Shown piece by piece: positions 25,836 to 37,072 of a stretch of 64,000 nt of DNA (position 1 is the first letter of the stretch; the number at the start of each line of letters is the position of its first letter). The stretch spans positions 2,134,273 through 2,198,272 of the forward strand of contig CM020510.1 of NCBI GenBank assembly GCA_009823395.1, written 5' to 3'. The notes beneath the pieces were generated by a model, which saw nothing but the letters and a program-made list of their open reading frames with translations, ran no database searches and was not told the DNA's origin. Position numbers and translations under genes: made by a program. Origin of the DNA: Thamnaconus septentrionalis. Taxonomy: Eukaryota; Chordata; Actinopteri; Tetraodontiformes; Monacanthidae.

Positions 25836-25907
25836 TGCGTTGGCCGGGAATCGAACCCGGGTCAACTGCTTGGAAGGCAGCTATGCTAACCACTATACCA
25901 CCAACGC
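25836..25907 (-). tRNA. tRNA-Gly (anticodon TCC)
   Basis: The minus strand reads a complete 72-base tRNA: acceptor stem GCGTTGG paired with CCAACGC, A box TGGTATAGTGG, anticodon arm CTGCCTTCCAAGCAG with anticodon TCC, and B box GGTTCGATTCC. On the minus strand a run of about 20 T directly follows the gene, a strong RNA polymerase III terminator. There is no encoded CCA. It is a normal nuclear glycine tRNA, standing alone between LRCH3 and the olfactory receptors. Confidence 0.96.
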
Positions 25908-26487
25908 TTGTGTAACTTCACCGTATGGAGTGGTTGTATACTCACTTCCGGTTCTTCCGGATCTTTCAGAAAAAGTGTCTTCATACAGTTCACATTTGAA
26001 TATATCCCAAAATGTTTCGACACGGCTGCTGGTTCCGGTTCTGTGCCGATGAAGTCACATCAATAGTTGGATTCGACCGGAAGCTGAAGCTACGGAGTCC
26101 CGCGGGAGAAGCGGTACGGCGCCTTGATTGTGCTTCGGTGAACCCGGAAGAGGAGCCTCCACAATATACAGGTAGACTGTGATGTTTGTCTTTATTTTCT
26201 CATAATCACAGCAACCTCAGTTTAATCTTCTTGACGATTTTTTTTTTCTTCTGGATGTGAAGATGATCGAACTTGCGGGGTAAACATTCATTTATCGTCA
26301 CCATGTGACAAAGTTGTGAAGTTTCCAGGTCGCCACCTGCTGTTTGCTGCAGTTTGGTTCATTGCGTCATGTTTCTAATGAGTCCCGCCGGATTTTACTA
26401 CTGTGTGCTTGTGTGTTTGTTTGGACACTTCGAGCTGCTAACAGGCCAATTAGCGTGTTGTGACTCACCGGGACCATTGGAGAGTAG

Positions 26488-26532
<45 letters not shown>

Positions 26533-26574
26533 CGCATTGTGCACTCTGTTATACTACTACTACTACTTTTTTTG

Positions 26575-26650
<76 letters not shown>

Positions 26651-27860
26651 AATTTCAAGCACTTTTGGAAACGTGAAGTATGTCAATGCTTCACATATAA
26701 AACACTGAACAGCAAAACAACAAAATACGCACAATGCATAAAATCAAATCAACAACAAGGACATTAAATGAAGTTTGATTGGGAGGTCAACGGAAGGTCA
26801 CATGATATTGACTTGCCGGGGGAGAAACTCCACAGTGGACTGGACAGCAGAGGCCCGACAGTAGTTTTGTTGTCGTTTACCTCAACTCTGACCTTTGACC
26901 TTGCACGTCGCACACAGACATGATCGAGGTTTCAGCTGTAACAACTCAACACTGCAGCGAACCAGAAGAAGCTCAGCGACTCGGTGACTCAGTGACTCGG
27001 TGACTCGGTGGGAATTTGCATCCCACTGCTTGCAGAATCAAATCAGAGTGTCTGGACAACATCGCAGTCTGCAGAATCAAATCAATAAACATCACGGCTC
27101 TGAACTGCGGTGATGCTATGACTTTTCACTTGCCACCGCTGAAGATGTTTTTTTTTTTGCCTGGAGTCTCGGCTTTGTTTTCCTCAGAGATTTTTTTCAC
27201 GTTTTTAATGTGAGAAGAGCTGCAAGAGGTCAGAGAGACACCTACAGGCCGGAGGGAGTCCTGAAGATGCACAACTGGCCAACAAACACGTCTGTGACTG
27301 TAGTGTGACAACAACATTAGAACATAGTGTTTATAAAGTTCAATCAAATCCGGTGAATTTTCTGATTTTTATTTTTTCTGTACGATTTATGATTTTTTTG
27401 TTCTTCTTTCTGTTCAAAAAAACAGTTTGTGTTGGCAGATGTAACGCATACATGTGTATGTTTTTCGTGTTTGTCCATTTGTTTTGTTTTGTTTTTCAAA
27501 TTCATATTCATATAGATGACTTTATTTTTAGGGATGCCCGAGTCCCAACCTGTCTGGAGATCTTTTCTGAAGATGTTCTGCACTGTAAATCTGCACCGTG
27601 GGTTCCGTTTTTAAATAAAAAGGGGGAAATTAATGAGTTTTTGTGCTTGTTTCTTGTTGTCCGATTCTTCAGAGAAAAAAATTGGTGATTAATTGATGAT
27701 TAAAATATTTTTTTAGCTCATTATCATCTTTATCAGAGAAACAAGGGAAAGACAGGAGAACAAAATAAACCATAAGATCACAGCAGCAGGATAGCTGTGC
27801 AAACAGAGGAGGGCGCCAGAGGTGCAGCTGAGGGAAAGTTTCTCCTGCATGATGTTGTCT
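25908..27860. other. Intergenic, no gene recognised
   Basis: Between the tRNA and the olfactory receptor only AT-rich sequence and simple repeats are seen: a TG tract near 26490-26530, an (ATA)n/(TTA)n inverted repeat at 26574-26649 and short GACTCGGT tandem copies near 26977-27010. Open frames here show no family features. Confidence 0.6.
26574..26649. repeat. (ATA)n joined to (TTA)n, perfect inverted repeat
   Basis: About 15 ATA units run directly into about 9 TTA units. The two halves are complementary, so the tract can fold into an uninterrupted AT hairpin. Confidence 0.9.
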
Positions 27861-27863
27861 GTG

Positions 27864-27956
27864 GTTAGCCCGGCGATGACAGCCTGCAGCTCCGGGTTAG
27901 CCCGGCGACGGCAGCCTGCAGCTCCGGGTTAGCCCGGCGACGGCAGCCCGCTACGG
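27864..27956. repeat. 32-bp tandem triplication overlapping the olfactory receptor stop
   Basis: GTTAGCCCGGCGACGGCAGC-type units start at 27864, 27896 and 27928. The third is diverged and contains the stop codon of the minus-strand receptor. Confidence 0.85.
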
Positions 27957-28883
27957 CTTCCTGCCCGTCAGCAGCGCCCCGTAGACGGAGCGTATCTTGG
28001 CCATCTTGAGGCCGTAGAGCAGCGGGTTGACCAGCGGCTGCATGGTGAGCCAGTAGAGCGACAGCAGCACCCGCAGCAGGTTGGGCAGGTGCTGCAGGTT
28101 GAAGCGGCTCTGCACGATCTCGAAGAAGCAGCCGAAGGAGAAGTTGGCCAGCGAGGCCAGGTGCGGCGTGCAGGTGCTCAGCGCCTTCTGCCGCGTCTGG
28201 GCGGAGCCCCCCACGCACACCCTGAGGATGCGCACGTAGGTGTAGAGGATGAGGAGGATGAGGCCGAAGATGACCACGAACATGTGCGCCAGGCCGAAGA
28301 TGTTGTGGAGGGACGTGTCGCCGCACGCCAGCTTGACCACGTAGAAGTTGTCGCAGTAGACCTTATCGATGACGCTCCCGCACAGCGGCAGAGACATCGT
28401 CAGGCCGCAGACGAATAAGATGTTGATGGCGAAGGGGTAGAGCCAGGCAGCGGCGGTCAGCGCCGCCATCCTACGACCCGTCATCCTGCTGCGGTACTGC
28501 AGGGGGTAGCAGATGGCCAGGTAGCGGTCGTAGGACATGGCAGTCAGCGTGCAGAACTCCACGCCGCCATACGAGTAGAGACAGAAGATCTGCAGGAAGC
28601 AGAGGGGGGCGGGGATGGTGTGCAGCTCCGACAGCAGCTGCTGCAGCAGCAGCGGGAAAATGCTGCTGCTGCCGTACACCTCGTTGACACAGAGGCTGCA
28701 GAGGAAGATGTACATGGGCTGGTGGAGGCTGCGGTGGCAGCAGATGAGCAGCAGCAGCAGCAGGTTGGCTGCCAGCACGCAGCTGTAGAAGGTCAGGACT
28801 AGCAGGAAGTAGAGGTAGCGCAGCGGGCCCACGTCCATGTAGCCGACCAGCGTGAAGGAGGACACCTGGGTGAGGTTGTCCAT
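27951..28883 (-). CDS. Olfactory receptor, intact, intronless
   Basis: A 310-residue class A G protein-coupled receptor of the olfactory family, expected in the olfactory neuron plasma membrane. Visible hallmarks are N-terminal MDNLTQ with an N-glycosylation site, seven hydrophobic segments, LHQPMYIFL at the first inner loop, MSYDRYLAICYPLQY at the end of segment three, KALSTCTPHL before segment six and NPLLYGLK in segment seven. Cysteines of the first and second outer loops are present. The open frame extends 25 codons upstream with a Ser/Cys-rich stretch from a GCAGCTGGAGGAG repeat. I chose the inner ATG because it gives a normal length and N-terminus. The ligand and the subfamily name cannot be told from the sequence. 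Confidence 0.93.
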   Translation of the reverse strand: MDNLTQVSSFTLVGYMDVGPLRYLYFLLVLTFYSCVLAANLLLLLLICCHRSLHQPMYIFLCSLCVNEVYGSSSIFPLLLQQLLSELHTIPAPLCFLQIFCLYSYGGVEFCTLTAMSYDRYLAICYPLQYRSRMTGRRMAALTAAAWLYPFAINILFVCGLTMSLPLCGSVIDKVYCDNFYVVKLACGDTSLHNIFGLAHMFVVIFGLILLILYTYVRILRVCVGGSAQTRQKALSTCTPHLASLANFSFGCFFEIVQSRFNLQHLPNLLRVLLSLYWLTMQPLVNPLLYGLKMAKIRSVYGALLTGRKP

Positions 28884-29667
28884 GGTGGTGGAGGTGGAGC
28901 AGCTGGAGGAAGTAGAGGAGGAGCAGCTGGAGGAGCAGCTGGAGGAGCTGCTTTTCACCTGCTGTCACCTCCCGCCCACCTGAGCTCACCTGCCCGCTGC
29001 TCCACCTTTTAACCTGCCGCCTGAACAGCAGCGCTGACGTCAAGTCAGCAGTAAGTGACCCGCTGTCTTGCTTCCTGTTGGCTCCTTGTACTTCCTGTTG
29101 GCTCTTCCTACTTCCTGTTTGCTCCTCGAGCTTCCTGTTGGCTCCTCCAGCTGGACTTCCGGGAAGCAGCTGCAACCATAAAGTTGAGAAGAGACAGCGC
29201 TCTGATTATTAAAACGTCCCATCAGCAGGTGGTCATAAATAATAAATATATATCTATCGTTAGAGATATGAATTAATTTACTCATATATTTGCATTTTTG
29301 TGAGAAGAACTTATTATATTGAGCGTCTTCCCACATTGAAAAAAAAAAACCAAAACGCTGGCCTTTTCTGCCTATGGGTCAGTGTGAGCGCAATGCATGA
29401 TGGGATATATTGCCGGACTAGTGACCATCGGTTTTAGCAATGTATTGTGGGATACATTGAGTGGAACTATATAGTTCATATGGATGTCCACTCAGGATTC
29501 AGACATCAGTACAAAGTGGCGTAGACCTTTTGCAGAGACTATATAGCGACAGTAGGGGGCGATGTAGGACACAGCCACACAGAGGAGAAGATGGGGGAGG
29601 GACTTCCTGGAAGACCTCTACTTCGTGTCCACTGGTAGGACCAGCTGAGGTCAGTTGAGGTGCTGTG

Positions 29668-29710
<43 letters not shown>

Positions 29711-30639
29711 GGGGGTAATAACGCCACCTTTGGGCCAAAACCACAGTAAAACACAGGACAGTGGTGGAGACTCTACTGAAGCTTCAACAGGAAGTTTGTC
29801 CGTTTCAAGGTCCAGGGTTGGCATTCAGGTCCTTGGTTCTGGTTCCAGGTGGAGAAGTGGGGGAGTGAAGGAGATGGAGGAGTCATGGAGTGAAGGAGAT
29901 GGAGGAGTGAAAGAGTGAAGGAGTGAAAGAGTGGAGGAGTGAAGGAGATCTTGACGGAGGTGGATACAACGTGAACTTTGACCGGTTCAAACTTTCTCTT
30001 GTTTTGTCGAGTGAAGGTCGGAACTTTGCTGCTTGTCCATTCTGAGCTCCTGTGAAAAGCTCCGGGCTCCCAGGAGAACCGCAGCTCTCTGCTCTCCGGT
30101 TCCCGCTAATTATTCTCTGAGGGACTCAGAGGAAAGCGGCTGAAGACAAAAATGTTGATGGTCTGGTTCCACCTCTGACCTCCAGCCACCTCCAACCTCA
30201 CAACTTCACAGCAAGTCGGAGAAACTTTGTGTTTTCTCCTCAGATGTTTGAAGGTCAAGCAGCCAGTAAAACCTCCATTCGTCAGGGTTAGGGAGAACGT
30301 CAACATCCTGCAACCACTGGTTGTCATGAGGCCAACACCTGTGTGGAAGTTTTGCTGTGTTGTGTTGTGCTGTGTGTGGACGGTCTGGAGGGAGGTGATT
30401 AGGACCCCTGCAGACCACACGCTGCTCTCAGGTGAAGCAGAAGAAAACATGTTGACAGGCTGGACAACCTTTGACCTGCAAACTGGGAACAAAGTGTCTC
30501 CAGACGGGATGAAGGTTCTTTGTTTGTGTCCGAAATTTGGAGAATCCATAGAGAATCACGCTTACACATTGTATCACCTTCATACAGGGGACCTAGTTGA
30601 GCAAAAGGTAATTTCCGCATCATTTAAATCATAATTAAG

Positions 30640-31000
30640 ACTCAGTAAGCAGTGGTTAGCGCTGCCGCCTCACAGCAAGAAGGCCGTGGGTTCGATTCCG
30701 GGGACCGGGCCTGGGACCTTTCTGTGTGGAGTTTGCATGTTCTCCCCGTGTCTGCGTGGGTTCTCTCCGGGTTCTCCGGCTTCCTCCCACAGTCCAAAAA
30801 CATGCATGTGAGGTCAATTGAACATTCTAAATTGTCCGTAGGTGTGCATGTGAGTGTTTGTTTCTATGTGGCCCTGCGATGAACTGGCGACTTGTCCAGG
30901 GTGTCACCCTGCCTTTGCCCTAAGACAGCTGGGAGGGGCTCCAGCAGACCCCCGTGACCCTGAGCTTGGGAAGAAGCTGGGATGGAAAATGAATGAATGA
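30640..31000 (+). mobile_element. tRNA-derived fish SINE, copy 1
   Basis: The head has pol III promoter-like boxes (GTGGTTAGCGCTG and GGTTCGATTCC). The body includes TGCATGTTCTCCCCGTGTCT, CAACTGGCGACTTGTCCAGG-like text and the tail GATGGAAAATGAATGAATGAAT. An inverted, longer copy is at 36186-36607 and a tail fragment at 63640-63692. Confidence 0.8.
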
Positions 31001-31215
31001 ATAACTAAGGCCACTGATGCTGGCGTTTTAATAAGCACCGACACTAAACTCTGAGTTTAAACTCCAATCTGGCCTGATAAACTGCACAGTGTCGCCATTG
31101 CATATGAGACCAATGACACTATAATGAAACAAACTATTGAACTATTAAGTTATCAAACAGTTGAACCTGTTGGTGCAGCTTCTGCTCCAATGCGCCACGT
31201 TACTTACATTTTAAA

Positions 31216-31720
31216 TTGCAGATGATTCGGCAACTAAATCTTCAACGTCTCCTTTCAGCCGTCGTGGGTTCGTCGTGGTGGCAACCGGATCTCCAGGTTG
31301 AGTTCAGTCTGTCAGGCTCTCAGGGCTTCTTATCCAATCACAGGAAACGTACGTGTGAAGTTCAGCGTAAAGCAGCTAGCTGGTCTCGGCATCGCAGGCT
31401 CGAGATCTGATTGGCTGTTGCAACTAACTGAGGTTCATCTGCTGACAGCGGACAGCAGCCTGTGCTATGTCGCTGCTGCTGGCCTGAGGCAGATTTCATG
31501 GAACCTGGCAACACAAGCTGGCTGGAATATGACTGGATAAAAACTCTACTGTAATATACGGCAATGGAAGCAACGCAACCGCGTGGATATTACATGTTGT
31601 GAAAAGAAGAGACTATTAGGGAATAACTTTATTGTCATATTTATGGGAAAATGTACCTTTCTAACTCTGGTTCGGTCACCAGAGGAGGCCTAGCTGGCCC
31701 TGACCGGCCGCCACTGGTGG
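31216..31720. mobile_element. Dispersed repeat with CACCAGTGG end, copy 2 (inverted)
   Basis: Reverse-complement match to 25030-25500, including the GCAATGGAAGCAACGCAACC and ATAACTTTATTGTCATATTT blocks. The end near 31715 reads GGCCGCCACTGGTG. Confidence 0.6.
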
Positions 31721-31977
31721 ATCCGGGTCCCGGTGGCCAATCAGAATCCAGCTCTCTCCCTCTGGATGTCAGGTGAGAGCAGCAGCAGCAGCAGAACATC
31801 AGCACTTCCTATTATTTCTCTGAGGTCACAGTTGCTGAGGGGGCGTGGCCTCCCCATCTGTCTGTCAGCAGCTCCAGTCTGTCCATGTATAAGAGCTGCT
31901 GCTGCTGCTGCTGCTGTGGCTCCTGGTTCTGATGTCGTCAGGCGGTGTTGTGTCTGCAGGCGGTGCTGCCGAGACCA

Positions 31978-32010
31978 TGACTGACTGACTGACTGACTGA
32001 CTGACTGACT
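31978..32010. repeat. (GACT)8 microsatellite
   Basis: Eight perfect GACT units about 40 bases before the plus-strand olfactory receptor. Confidence 0.9.
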
Positions 32011-32047
32011 GAACCAGCTGGAACCAGCTGGAAACGGTCTGGTGGTG

Positions 32048-33009
32048 ATGATGTCACCGGGGGCTGTGCAGAACATGTCCCAGCTGGTCCTGGAGCTGCA
32101 GGGCCTGAACCAGTCGACGGAGACGCGGCAGGTCTTACTGGTGGTGGCGCTGTGCTCGTACCTGCTGACGCTGCTGCTCAACCTCACGCTGGTGCTGACC
32201 ATCTGCCTGGACCAGCAGCTCCACCAGCCCATCTACATCTTCGTGTGCAACCTTTGCCTCAACGGCCTGTGGGGGGCGTCGTGCTTCTACCCCAAGCTGC
32301 TGCACGACCTGCTGGCCGACGCCCACCTGGTCCCCTACTCCGGCTGCCTGGCTCAGCTCTTCAACATCTACTCCTACGTCTTCAGCCAGTTCTCCAGCCT
32401 GACATTGATGGCCTACGACCGCTACCTGGCCATCTGTCGCCCCCTGCAGTATGGCACTGTCATGTCGGTGCAGAAGGTGGGCTGGCTGCTGCTGCTGGCC
32501 TGGATCTTCTCCTTGCTGGAGTCGCTGGCGGCACCATACTGACCCGCCGCCTGACGCTGTGCAGCCGCCGCCTGCCCAAGCTCTTCTGCACCAACTGGGA
32601 GGTGGTGAAGCTCTCCTGCTCTGCCTCCGACACCACCCTCAACAACATCTACGGCTACGTGCTCATGTTCTCCCACGTGTCCCAGACGGCCCTCATCCTG
32701 GTCTCCTACACCCACCTGGTCAGCGCCTCGCTGCGGCTGCGCTCCAAGCGCAGGAAGTTCGTGCAGACTTGCATCCCTCACCTGGTCACGCTGCTGGTCT
32801 TCACCATCACGCTGGTCTTTGACGTCTTGTACTCTCGCTACGGCTCCGACACGCAGCAGGTGCTGAAGAACTTACTGGCAGCTGAGTTCCTGGTGGTGCC
32901 GCCGCTCATCAACCCTGTCATCTACGGCATCAACCTGCACCAGCTGCGGTCCAAGATCTTCCTCCGCTTCAGCCACTGGAGCCACGTCTCCAAGATAAAC
33001 TGCTTCTGA
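32048..33009 (+). pseudogene. Olfactory receptor with a one-base frameshift
   Basis: The first frame (32048-32542) has MSQLVLELQGLNQST with glycosylation sites, LHQPIYIFVCNLCLNG and MAYDRYLAICRPLQYG, then stops in segment four. From about 32530 to the TGA at 33007-33009 the next frame continues with TILTRRLTLCSRRLPKLFC, SYTHLVSASLRLRSKRRKF, QTCIPHL and NPVIYGIN. The two halves join as one ordinary receptor of about 320 residues if one base is restored near 32528-32530. All other hallmarks are intact and no other stop is seen, so the lesion is recent or is a sequencing error. It is a different receptor from the minus-strand one, sharing the family motifs only. Confidence 0.88.
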
Positions 33010-33017
33010 GCCGCCGG

Positions 33018-33290
33018 GCAAGGCAGCAGGAGGAGCAGCAGCAGGGGCTGGAGGAGGAGGGAGCAGGAGGAGCAGCAGATGTAGCAGCAGCAGGGGCAGG
33101 AGGAGGAGGAGAAGCAGGAGGAGCAGCAGGGGCTGGAGGAGGAGGAGAAGCAGGAGGAGCAGCAGATGTAGCAGCAGCAGGGGCTGGAGGAGGAGGAGCA
33201 GCAGGGGCTGGAGGACGAGTAGAAGCAGGAGGAGCAGCAGGGGCTGGAGGAGGAGGAGCAGGAGGAGCAGCAGGAGGCTCCTGATGCTCC
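33018..33290. repeat. GGAGGAGCAGCAG minisatellite
   Basis: Tandem GGAGGAGSAGCAGGGGCTGG units start nine bases after the frameshifted olfactory receptor. A similar GGAGCAGCTGGAG repeat precedes the intact receptor at 28890-28950. Confidence 0.88.
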
Positions 33291-34159
33291 AGAGGAGATT
33301 CAATCACATGAAGACTCACAGTTAAAAAAACACTTTTTGTTTTTTCATCATCATGAAGCTGCAGCGTCGCAGACATGAAACATCTCCGTCTGTCTTGACT
33401 GAAATATTATAAATATCATAATGATAAATCTGTAATAATCCCTTTTTTTTTTTATTTAAATCATCGATCAACATTTGATCTTGTGACTCATCAGCGTTTC
33501 AGTGGCTGCAGACACAGAACATCATCTCAAAATGATTCATCAAAATGTTTGAGCTAAAATGAGGCTGAACAAACTTCTGGTTTTCTCTCGCCGGCCTCTT
33601 ATTTTCTTTCCTCTCACAACGTCACAACACAGGACAAACACGCTTGTGACAAACAGTGGGATTTGTTTACATTGTGCTTAAATTGTTCAAATGTTTCGGT
33701 GGCACCACAACTCAAAGAAATAAACTCTTGAATCACATTTGCAGGTTTTTATTGTTTGCAGATACCAGGAACACAAAAAAAAAGACAAAAACCACCAGGC
33801 CATGCTGAACGCTAAGATGCTAGGAACTGACTGACACCATGTGACCACAGCGGCCTTGACTCAAATAAAATTTCACCCTTTAGGTAGACAAATAAATAAA
33901 GATTCGGCCAGAGGACTGACACTGCAAATCCCACAATGCACCACGGTCCAATCACAGAACAGCTTTGGGAAAAACGGCCGGAGTGAATAAATCATGAGGT
34001 GGCGGCTGAAGGTTCTCCACACGACCTGGAGAACCTTCGGTTGAACAAATGAACTACTGTGCTGCTGGAAACACACACACGCCACAGGACGTCAAGTCAA
34101 GAACCAGGAAGTTAGAACCAGGAAGTCAGACCCAGGAGAGGGAGGAAGAGGGGGAGGGG
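33291..34159. other. Intergenic and PGM2L1 3' UTR
   Basis: No gene seen. Plus-strand TTTATT motifs at about 33747-33753 and 33893-33898 are possible poly(A) signals for the minus-strand PGM2L1. Confidence 0.4.
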
Positions 34160-34550
34160 CTAAACACAGCGGCGAATCAGATTGTTCCTGTCTGGCTCCA
34201 GGAACTCCTCCAGCAGTGCAGCGAGGATCTTCTGAAGCTCCGCCTCCAGCGTGGCCGCGTCGCTGCGGCACACAGAGATGATGTCACAAGGCCACGCCCA
34301 CACTGTCTTTCACATACACAGAAAACATGTTGCATGATGGGAGAAAGTTTCATTAACTTGACAGCTACTTATTACATCGAGCATCTACCCACTTTCCTAC
34401 CTATGGGTCACGACGGTGGGCACAATGCATGATGGGATATATTGCTATCTATCTAACTATCTAAGAGTGTGCATAGTAGTAATGGAGGGGGTGGAGCCTC
34501 ATTGACAATGGCCCACCACCGTGTAATCTAATCCAATAACCAACTACTGA

Positions 34551-34581
<31 letters not shown>

Positions 34582-37032
34582 CAATTATTTTAAGTGTATA
34601 TCTTTTTCTAGTTTAATTTTAATATTGTAATAAAATGATTATGATTATTATCGTTATCATCATCATCATTACAACGATTATGAAAACAGATGGACCAGTC
34701 ACAGGGATGGTGTAGGTCTCGGAGGCCACCACTAGTGGGAGCTGAGCTCACCTGACCCCCGGAGCGGCACAGTACTCTCCGTACAATTTGATCTTGGGCT
34801 CGGTGCCGCTGGTCCTCAGCGTGGCCACCACGCCGTTCTGCAGGCTGAAGGTGATCATGTGACTGTTCCTGGTCACAGGAAGCACCTGCAGAAGAAGGAG
34901 AGGAAGAGGAAGAAGAAGAAGAACATTTTTGAAAAATAACATTTAATTGCTCTTCTCATTCACATTCATCAAGAAGAAGAAGCGAAAGAAGCTTGCGGTG
35001 GCGGCGAGCTACTCGCGGTGGCGGCGAGCTACTCACAGAGCGGCGGTCTGGCTGGCTGCTGTCGTAGCCCGTGGTCACGTCTCGCACCTGCAGCACCGGG
35101 ACGCCGCCGCAGTGCTGCGGGTAGCTGCCATCAGAACCGCCGAAGCTCCGCAGGCGGCTGAAGATCCTCTGGATGGTGGGCGGGTCGTCGCACAACACGT
35201 AGGAAGTCCGAGACACGTGGTGGCCGTAGCTGGAGGAGACAGGAAGTGACGGCAAGAGATGGGCAGGGAGAGGAAGTGATGGAAGAGACGGGAAGTGACA
35301 GGAAGTGATGGAAGTGACGGGAAGAGACAGGAAGTGATGGGAAGAGACCCATCTCATCTCAAATGCTGATTTTTGTTGACTTACTGAAAAGTTTGTTTCC
35401 AAAGTCAATTTAAATTGACTTAGAAAATGTAAATTTTCATTGGTAAATTTAAATTAAATATTTACTATTTCATAAGAATGTTATTGAAAGACGAAATGAT
35501 CGCCCCCTGGTGGAGGGGGTGAGAGCTGCAGGGCTTCCATACGTCAGGTAGATGTTGTGCAGCTGCTCCTGCAGGTTGAGCTTCCTGCTGTGAAGATGCG
35601 CTGCCAGCTCAGCCACCACGGCTGCTGAGCTCACGCCGTCCTTCTCAGGGACCAGACTGCCACACAGGAACCCTGCAGGCCGGCAGAGGGAGAGGGGGAG
35701 GGTCACCCTTCAGAATAAAAGTCTCAAACCAAAGGCGAAGAAAAGTAAGCGGGAGCCAATCAGGGTTGACGGCGTGGCTACCAATGGATTCCTCAAAGGA
35801 GAAGATGACGTCATTTCCTGCCTCGGTCAGCTGCTGGATCCTGTTTCCGATCCACTTGAAGCCCGGCAGCGTTTCCTGCGGAGGACAAGAGGTCGCCTCG
35901 AGGTCAAGCCAAGGTCACCACGGCGTGGCCGCCACCACCACCGGCGTTCCTGACCTCGAACTGGAAGCCCTCGGCGCGGGCGAAGGCCTGCAGGATCTTG
36001 GAGGAGACGGTGGTGGCCAGCATGAAGACCTTGTGGACGTCGCTGCCACCGTGAGTCTCCCTCCACTTGGAGAACATCCACCAGCCCAGCAGCGCCGCCA
36101 CCTCGTTCCCTGTGAACACCTTCCAGCCACACCTGGATGCACAGACACACATCTCATATCTCATATCCATCCATTCTGATCCCAAGCTTATTTAGACCCT
36201 GAGCTCAGGGTCTCGGGGGTCTGCTGGAGCCTCTCCCAGCTGTCATAGGGGGAAGACAGCGTGACACCCTGGACCCGTGGCCACTTTATTAGGGCCACAT
36301 AGAGACAAACACTCACATTTAGAATGTTCAATTGACATCACATGCCTGTTTTTGGAGTGTGGGAGGAAGCCGGAGAACCCTGGGAGATCGCATTCCCACT
36401 CCCATGCACACCTGCGGACAATTTAGAGTTTCCAATTCACCTCACCTGCATGTTTTTAGCAGGAGAACCTGGAGAGAACTCAGCAGACACAGGGAGAACC
36501 TGCAAACTGCCACACAGAAAGGCCCCCAGGAGACCCCTGGGAATCAAACCTGCAACCTTCTTGCTGTGAGGCAGCAGCGCTAAGCTAACCACTGCGGCAC
36601 CGCGTCGGTCCCCAAGCTGGTTCCGCCCACCTTACCCGTTGCTCCTCCTCTCGGCCACGGCCAGGCGGTCGGCGTCAGGGTCGGTGGCGAGGACCAGCTG
36701 GGCCCCCTCCCTCTCAGCCAATAGGAGAGCCAGTTCCTGTGGTGGGGAGGGGGAGGTAGAGAGTGGGCGTGTCTAGCAGGGATGCAACAATATTTGGTAT
36801 TTTAGCAGCTAGCAGCTATGCTAAAACTCGCTAGGTGTGCGCGCATGTGTGTGTGTGTGTTTTTGTCGTTTTAGACAGGTGCACTTCCTGTCAGAGGGTT
36901 AGCTTCTTCTGTTAGCGTCCAGTAGCTTAGCACCTTCTATATGATAGCCAGCTGTTTCCATAGCCTCCCTTAGCTTTAATGCTAAGAAAGGTTGTGGAGG
37001 CAGCTAGCAGCTACGCTAAAACTCACTGTGTG

Positions 37033-37072
<40 letters not shown>

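Larger units (their letters stand above)
28959..32040. other. Repeat-rich intergenic region between the two olfactory receptors
   Basis: No gene recognised. It holds CTTCCTGTTGGCTCCT tandem copies (29080-29150), an AATGCATGATGGGATATATTG-type element (29285-29480, shared with 34330-34460), a TG tract (29670-29706), GGAGTGAAGGAG repeats (29850-29950), a SINE and the second copy of the CACCAGTGG repeat. Confidence 0.6.

Noticed and set aside
28884..28958. 25-codon Ser/Cys-rich N-terminal extension of the intact olfactory receptor
   Set aside because: Comes from a GGAGCAGCTGGAG repeat; the inner ATG gives the normal receptor N-terminus.
30655..30705. tRNA-like sequence with A and B boxes
   Set aside because: It is the head of a SINE; no cloverleaf acceptor stem closes around it.
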